NCBI GenBank assembly: GCA_964569715.1
Contig: CAZMUD010000047.1
Coordinates: 1 to 8,539 of the forward strand
Origin: CAZMUD01 sp964569715
GTDB lineage: Bacteria; Chloroflexota; Dehalococcoidia; Dehalococcoidales; UBA2162
Direction of reading: 5' to 3'
DNA length: 8,539 nt
Positions 5,353 through 8,539 of this stretch are shown piece by piece. The translations under genes and the position numbers were made by a program. Positions within the stretch are counted from its first letter, which is position 1. The number at the start of each line of letters is the position of its first letter. The notes under the pieces are model-generated. The model was given only the letters and a program-made list of their open reading frames with translations. It ran no database searches and was not told where the DNA came from.

Positions 5353-5409
5353 CTGCTAACTATTGCGGTAATCCGTACCAGCACTGAGTGCAAATGAAAG
5401 GAGGGGCAT

Positions 5410-6105
5410 TTGAACGGTATAGATGTACTGAATCCCAGGCAGGAAATTGAGGAAGCCATAGCCGCCCTAGACTTATCGAAGCTGCTAAAAATGACCGGCA
5501 TGTTGCATGGTCACTTCTGCCCCTTTGTTGCTATTGGTGTCAAGGCAGGGGTCCGAGCTGTGAAGGAGTTTGGCGTTGGTTCCACTGGCATGGAGGAGGT
5601 GATTGCCATTGTAGAAACCAATAATTGCTTCAGTGATGGCGTGCAGTTTGTCACCGGCTGTAGCTTTGGTAATAATGCTCTTATCTATCGGGATTACGGC
5701 AAGACCGCTTTTACTCTAGCCAGAAGAAATGGCGAAGCAGTTAGAGTGTCGGTTAAGGCCGATAGCAGGTTCCTGGAAGAACACGCGCCTGAAGCAGCAG
5801 AGCTATTCCAGAAGGTGGTGGTTAGATGGGAGGGGACGGAGGCTGACCAAGCAAGAATGAGAGAACTGTGGCGGCAGGCCTCGTCCAAAATGTTGGATAT
5901 CCCTGATGACGAGCTTTTTGATGTCGAAAGATTGACGATAGAAGTTCCAGCTTATGCTCGAATCTTCGCTAATGTGAAGTGCTCCGTGTGCGGTGAAACT
6001 GTTATGCAACCCCGAGCCCGTGTGAAAGAGGGCAAGCCTGTCTGCATCCCGTGCGCTGGTCAGGAATACTACCAGTTGGCTGGCGACGGCATATCAATGA
6101 AATAG
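5410..6105 (+). CDS. FmdE-family metal-binding protein with C-terminal zinc ribbon
   Basis: A 231-residue soluble protein of the family named after formylmethanofuran dehydrogenase subunit E. The family is widespread in bacteria that lack that enzyme, and no other subunit is encoded here. HGHFCP (33-38) and the ETNNCFSDGVQF...TGCSFGNN block (C73, D76, Q79, C84) are the conserved His/Cys core that binds metal in characterised members. Residues 191-215 form a separate zinc ribbon (C191-x2-C194, C212-x2-C215). All expected ligands are present. The start is TTG at 5410, set by GGAGG (5400-5404) 5 bases upstream. It is the first gene of the operon, and its stop is 9 bases before the next start. 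Its place with a peptide/nickel-class transporter and a DGC-domain protein suggests a role in metal uptake or delivery, but the metal is not shown by the sequence. Confidence 0.88.
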   Translation: MNGIDVLNPRQEIEEAIAALDLSKLLKMTGMLHGHFCPFVAIGVKAGVRAVKEFGVGSTGMEEVIAIVETNNCFSDGVQFVTGCSFGNNALIYRDYGKTAFTLARRNGEAVRVSVKADSRFLEEHAPEAAELFQKVVVRWEGTEADQARMRELWRQASSKMLDIPDDELFDVERLTIEVPAYARIFANVKCSVCGETVMQPRARVKEGKPVCIPCAGQEYYQLAGDGISMK

Positions 6106-6114
6106 GAGGAGTTG

Positions 6115-7686
6115 ATGAGCAAAAAAATGCTGAACCTGGTGCCGAAATTACTTATCCCTGTCGTGATAGTTGCGCTACTCGTTCTCCCATCATGCACTGC
6201 CGGGACACCAGAGATTAGTTCATACACCATTGCCGATAGCACCGGGGACTGGGGCTACCCGTCTCCCTACCTCCACTACGCCCGGGGGCCGGGATATACC
6301 CGCATGAGCTTTATCTTTGAAACCCTTGTCTGGAAGGATGCCTCAGGTTTTATCCCGCAGTTGGCTGAGGAGTGGGAATATGTTGCCAAAGAAACTGCCT
6401 ATATATTCAAGCTGCGCAATGATGTTACATGGCATGATGGAGAAAAATTCACCGCCGAGGATGTCATCTTTACTATTGATTACGTGAAGACCCACCCTAA
6501 CCCCTTCGTCACATTGATAGGCCCCAGCGGGGTAAGGGAGGCAATAGCAATTGATGACTACACCGTAAAACTGTACCTGGAACAGCCTTACGCTCCTTTC
6601 CTGCATGATGTAGCGGGAACCTTGGCTATCATTCCTAAGCATATCTGGGAAGGCGTGGATGATCCCAAGAGCCTTACCGGGCCGGAGGCCGTCATTGGAA
6701 CTGGACCTTACACATTAGCAGACTACAGTAAGGAACATGGTACCTATCTGTACAAGGACTATGATGACTACTATCTGGGAAAACCATTTGTGGACGAAAT
6801 TAAATTCGTCAAAATAAGTGCCGAGATGATTCCGGCGGCACTGAAGGAAGGCTCAGTTAGTGCCGGCGACATACCTCCCGAAGTCGTCTCTGAAATGGAG
6901 GAGGCAGGATTTACCGTAATTACGGCACCGGTTGCATGGAATGCCAAAATGACCATAAACCATCACAAAGAACCCCTTTCTTCCAAGCAGTTCCGTCAGG
7001 CGCTAGCCTATGCCATAGACCGGGAAGCTCTGATACAGATTGCCCAGCGAGGCCATGCCATAGCTGGTAGTCCGGGTATGATGCCGCCCACAAGCGATTG
7101 GTACAACCCTGGCACTCCCCAGTATGAGTACGACCGAGCCAAGGCAAGAGGGCTTTTGGAAGGGCTTGGCTACAAGCTGGAAGATGGCTATTTGACCAAA
7201 GATGGTCAAGAGCTAAAGCTAGAACTCCTAGCTACCTCTACGTTCAGGGAGGTTGGGCAATTCGTTAAGCAGCAACTAGAGGCAGCAGGCATAAAGGTAG
7301 ACTTCAGAACCATGGAAGCAAAGACGGTTGATGCCAAAATAGAGGCATGGGACTTTGACCTATCTATCTACGGGCACGGAGCTCTCTATGAGCCGTCTAT
7401 CCTGAAAAGGGTGATTATGGACGAGGGCTTCAACAGTGCCCGCTACACATCGAATGAAGCACTGAACCAGCTTCTTGAAGCGCAGCTAAGTGAGATGGAA
7501 GCTGATAAGAGAAAAGACCTGGTATTCCAGATTCAGCAGATTTATGCTGAAGACCTCCCAGCGCTGACTCTGTACTACCCTAAATGGTACTGGGCCCATG
7601 ATGGTACGGTGAACCTGTTCTATACCAAGGATGGTATGGCTAGTGGTATACCCATTCCTTTGAACAGACTGTCTTTTGTCAAATAA
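6115..7686 (+). CDS. ABC transporter substrate-binding lipoprotein, family 5 (peptide/nickel type)
   Basis: A 523-residue extracytoplasmic solute-binding protein. Residues 1-26 are a lipoprotein signal: basic MSKK, a hydrophobic core (LLIPVVIVALLVL), then lipobox LPSC with Cys27 as the lipid-anchored residue. The family-5 signature follows: IFETLVWKDASGFIPQLAEE, then FKLRNDVTWHDGEKFTAEDV, and later FRQALAYAIDREAL. Members bind oligopeptides, nickel or metallophores, glutathione or sugars, and the motifs do not separate these. The ATG at 6115 is preferred over TTG at 6112 because AGGAGG (6104-6109) is 5 bases from the ATG and only 2 from the TTG. It follows the FmdE-type gene by 9 bases, and its cognate permease begins at 8278 after two small genes. 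That insertion of small genes is unusual, since permease genes commonly follow the binding protein directly. Confidence 0.93.
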   Translation: MSKKMLNLVPKLLIPVVIVALLVLPSCTAGTPEISSYTIADSTGDWGYPSPYLHYARGPGYTRMSFIFETLVWKDASGFIPQLAEEWEYVAKETAYIFKLRNDVTWHDGEKFTAEDVIFTIDYVKTHPNPFVTLIGPSGVREAIAIDDYTVKLYLEQPYAPFLHDVAGTLAIIPKHIWEGVDDPKSLTGPEAVIGTGPYTLADYSKEHGTYLYKDYDDYYLGKPFVDEIKFVKISAEMIPAALKEGSVSAGDIPPEVVSEMEEAGFTVITAPVAWNAKMTINHHKEPLSSKQFRQALAYAIDREALIQIAQRGHAIAGSPGMMPPTSDWYNPGTPQYEYDRAKARGLLEGLGYKLEDGYLTKDGQELKLELLATSTFREVGQFVKQQLEAAGIKVDFRTMEAKTVDAKIEAWDFDLSIYGHGALYEPSILKRVIMDEGFNSARYTSNEALNQLLEAQLSEMEADKRKDLVFQIQQIYAEDLPALTLYYPKWYWAHDGTVNLFYTKDGMASGIPIPLNRLSFVK

Positions 7687-7715
7687 CAAAAATAAAGAGA
7701 GGAGCGAATTACCAA

Positions 7716-8141
7716 GTGCAGGGGGATAAGAAACAGGCTAAATTACGAAGTGTAAAAGCCTCGTCTTACAAAGTCTTAATTTTTACCTGCTATGGTGGCT
7801 GCGCAACAGGGGTTGCCGCTTCTAGAGCTTGTATCAGGATATGGGAAGAAAACCCAGACGATGTCAAGATAGGATGCCTCCCCGCGGTAATAGTGCCATG
7901 GAAACTTAATGAAATTATGAGAAAATCGGAGAAGCGAATCCTAATTGATGCTTGTGGTGTCCAATGCGGTGCCAAGCTAACTAAAAGAGAGGGAATGCCA
8001 GTAGACTGTTACATCGAGCTCACCTCGGCACTCGGTATCAGAAAGGTAAAGCAACTACCTTCAAAAGACCTTGAGGTTAAGATCTACAAAGCCATCCAGA
8101 AAGAAGTGGACACCCTTTTGGGAAAAGGAGACATGAAATGA
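7716..8141 (+). CDS. DGC-domain putative zinc-binding protein
   Basis: A 141-residue cytosolic protein resembling the DGC family of putative zinc-binding proteins, whose biochemical function is not established. After a basic N-terminal tail, a beta strand leads into FTCYGGCATGVAASRAC (C25, C29, C39). IGCLPAV (C54) follows. Then comes ILIDACGVQCGAKLTKREG (D78, C80, C84), the motif that names the family, here Asp-Ala-Cys in place of Asp-Gly-Cys. The last recognisable element is C98 with ELTSALGIRK. The start is GTG at 7716, and the only good ribosome-binding sequence, AGAGGAG (7697-7703), is 12 bases away, longer than usual. No better start is visible in frame. The gene overlaps the next by four bases (ATGA), which implies coupled translation. 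Position between a transporter's binding protein and permease suggests a metal-handling partner. Confidence 0.75.
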   Translation: MQGDKKQAKLRSVKASSYKVLIFTCYGGCATGVAASRACIRIWEENPDDVKIGCLPAVIVPWKLNEIMRKSEKRILIDACGVQCGAKLTKREGMPVDCYIELTSALGIRKVKQLPSKDLEVKIYKAIQKEVDTLLGKGDMK

Positions 8142-8281
8142 TCGGGGGACAGGCAAAAAGTGATGGCAGTCCACTAATAGATATTAAACCGTATAATCCT
8201 AGCTACTATCCGGCTGAAGATGTGAAGGTAGCTGACTGGATGGAACGAATTCATCGGGAGATTGCTCAGGGAAAGTGTTGA
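8138..8281 (+). CDS. 47-residue protein matching only the C-terminal end of TsaA/TrmO
   Basis: The peptide contains SDGSPLIDIKPYNPSYYP, which matches the conserved DGTPVLDIKPYxP motif of the TsaA/TrmO family (TrmO N6-methylates threonylcarbamoyladenosine-37 in tRNA). It then continues EDVKVADWMERIHREIAQGK. In short TsaA-like proteins this block lies near the C-terminus. The N-terminal beta-barrel that contributes the S-adenosylmethionine site is absent, so methylation by this protein alone is unlikely. The gene looks translated: AAGGAG (8125-8130) is 7 bases before the ATG, the ATG overlaps the previous stop (ATGA), and its TGA overlaps the TTG start of the permease. No frame upstream in the window encodes the rest of TsaA. 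It is either a functional micro-domain kept in the operon or a truncated remnant whose ends happen to fit. Confidence 0.7.
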   Translation: MIGGQAKSDGSPLIDIKPYNPSYYPAEDVKVADWMERIHREIAQGKC

Positions 8282-8539
8282 ACAGGCGAAATCTGGTTAC
8301 CTATGCCATAGCCTTAGTATTCATTCTATTGCTCAATTTCTTGCTCCCCAGAATGATGCCGGGAGACCCACTCATGGCTATCTACGGTGACGAAGCACTG
8401 ATTGCCATGACGCCGGAACTCAAGGCTCACCTCGTGGAGCGCTTCGCTTTGGATGAGCCGCTATGGCAGCAGCTCGGTGCTTACTTTCTGGCACTGTTTC
8501 AGGGCGAGTTGGGCTACTCTTACTACTATAATGCATCGG
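8278..8539 (+). CDS. DppB/NikB-type ABC transporter permease (3' partial)
   Basis: The first 87 residues of an inner-membrane permease of the peptide/nickel class are present, cut by the window edge. A basic MNRRN is followed by a transmembrane helix (about residues 6-24). Then come the family's PRMMPGDPL motif (24-32), a variable periplasmic helix, and ERFALDEPLWQQLGAYFLALFQGELGYS, which corresponds to the conserved LGLDQPLxxQYxxYLxxLxxGDLGxS region. The start is TTG 8278, with AGGGA (8268-8272) 5 bases upstream. An in-frame GTG at 8275 is too close to that site. It overlaps the stop of the 47-residue gene. The second permease and ATPase genes should follow to the right. Confidence 0.9.
   Translation, partial: MNRRNLVTYAIALVFILLLNFLLPRMMPGDPLMAIYGDEALIAMTPELKAHLVERFALDEPLWQQLGAYFLALFQGELGYSYYYNAS

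Larger units (their letters stand above)
5287..5354. repeat. 12-bp inverted repeat enclosing a terminator hairpin
   Basis: AGTTGCAAATCA (5287-5298) is the exact reverse complement of TGATTTGCAACT (5343-5354). The arms bracket the hairpin at 5298-5322. In RNA they could pair to enclose it; in DNA each arm contains a TTGCAA core (5289-5294 and 5347-5352) like the palindrome at 5261-5280. It could be an operator pair, a long RNA stem, or the ends of a tiny mobile remnant. Confidence 0.6.

Noticed and set aside
5410..6105. Reading the FmdE-family gene as evidence of methanogenesis
   Set aside because: No other formylmethanofuran dehydrogenase subunit is present, the promoters and tRNA are bacterial in style, and FmdE-family proteins are common in non-methanogenic bacteria.

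Overview
The window looks like a chromosomal segment of an anaerobic bacterium. Genes carry Shine-Dalgarno sites, promoters fit the -35/-10 pattern, and the tRNA encodes its CCA end. The gene mix (archaeal-style GalT, an FmdE-family protein, a DGC-domain protein, TTG/GTG starts, roughly 48-50 % GC by eye) would suit Chloroflexota/Dehalococcoidia or a similar lineage. That placement is inference, because no marker gene here settles it.

Layout. (1) 1-500: the last codons of an unrecognised gene, a GC-rich hairpin, and a small cysteine-containing hypothetical protein. (2) 500-1390: a consensus promoter drives a three-part protein made of an N-terminal zinc ribbon, an acidic region followed by a Lys-Pro repeat spacer, and a C-terminal OB-fold-like domain of the tRNA_anti-like type. 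The spacer is encoded by an expanded hexanucleotide repeat. (3) 1390-1535: an antisense relic of a heavy-metal-associated (HMA) domain, truncated at both ends. (4) 1539-2589: galT with its own extended -10 promoter, convergent with (5) 2644-4763: a minus-strand two-gene operon of a sucrose-phosphate-synthase-like glycosyltransferase and a HAD sugar phosphatase. This pair probably makes sucrose or a related non-reducing disaccharide in two steps. (6) 4932-5049: tRNA-Gly(TCC) with its promoter. (7) 5050-5409: a regulatory stretch with two TTGCAA-type palindromes, a perfect terminator hairpin and a 12-bp inverted repeat around it. (8) 5410-8539: a tightly packed plus-strand operon of an FmdE-family metal-binding protein, a family-5 substrate-binding lipoprotein, a DGC-domain zinc-binding protein, a 47-residue protein matching only the C-terminal end of TsaA/TrmO, and the start of a DppB/NikB-type permease.

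The last operon is the most interesting part. A peptide/nickel-class ABC transporter is co-transcribed with two cysteine-rich probable metal-binding proteins and a stand-alone TsaA fragment. It lies behind palindromes resembling the binding sites of Fur-family metal regulators, the nickel regulator Nur in particular. The working idea is a metal or metallophore uptake and handling system. The metal is not identified by the sequence, and the remaining transporter genes probably lie beyond the right edge.

Several apparent starts were moved downstream because promoter or ribosome-binding sequence lies over the longest-frame start: 669 rather than 642, 1567 rather than 1510, 4648 rather than 4657, 3384 rather than 3390, and 6115 rather than 6112.
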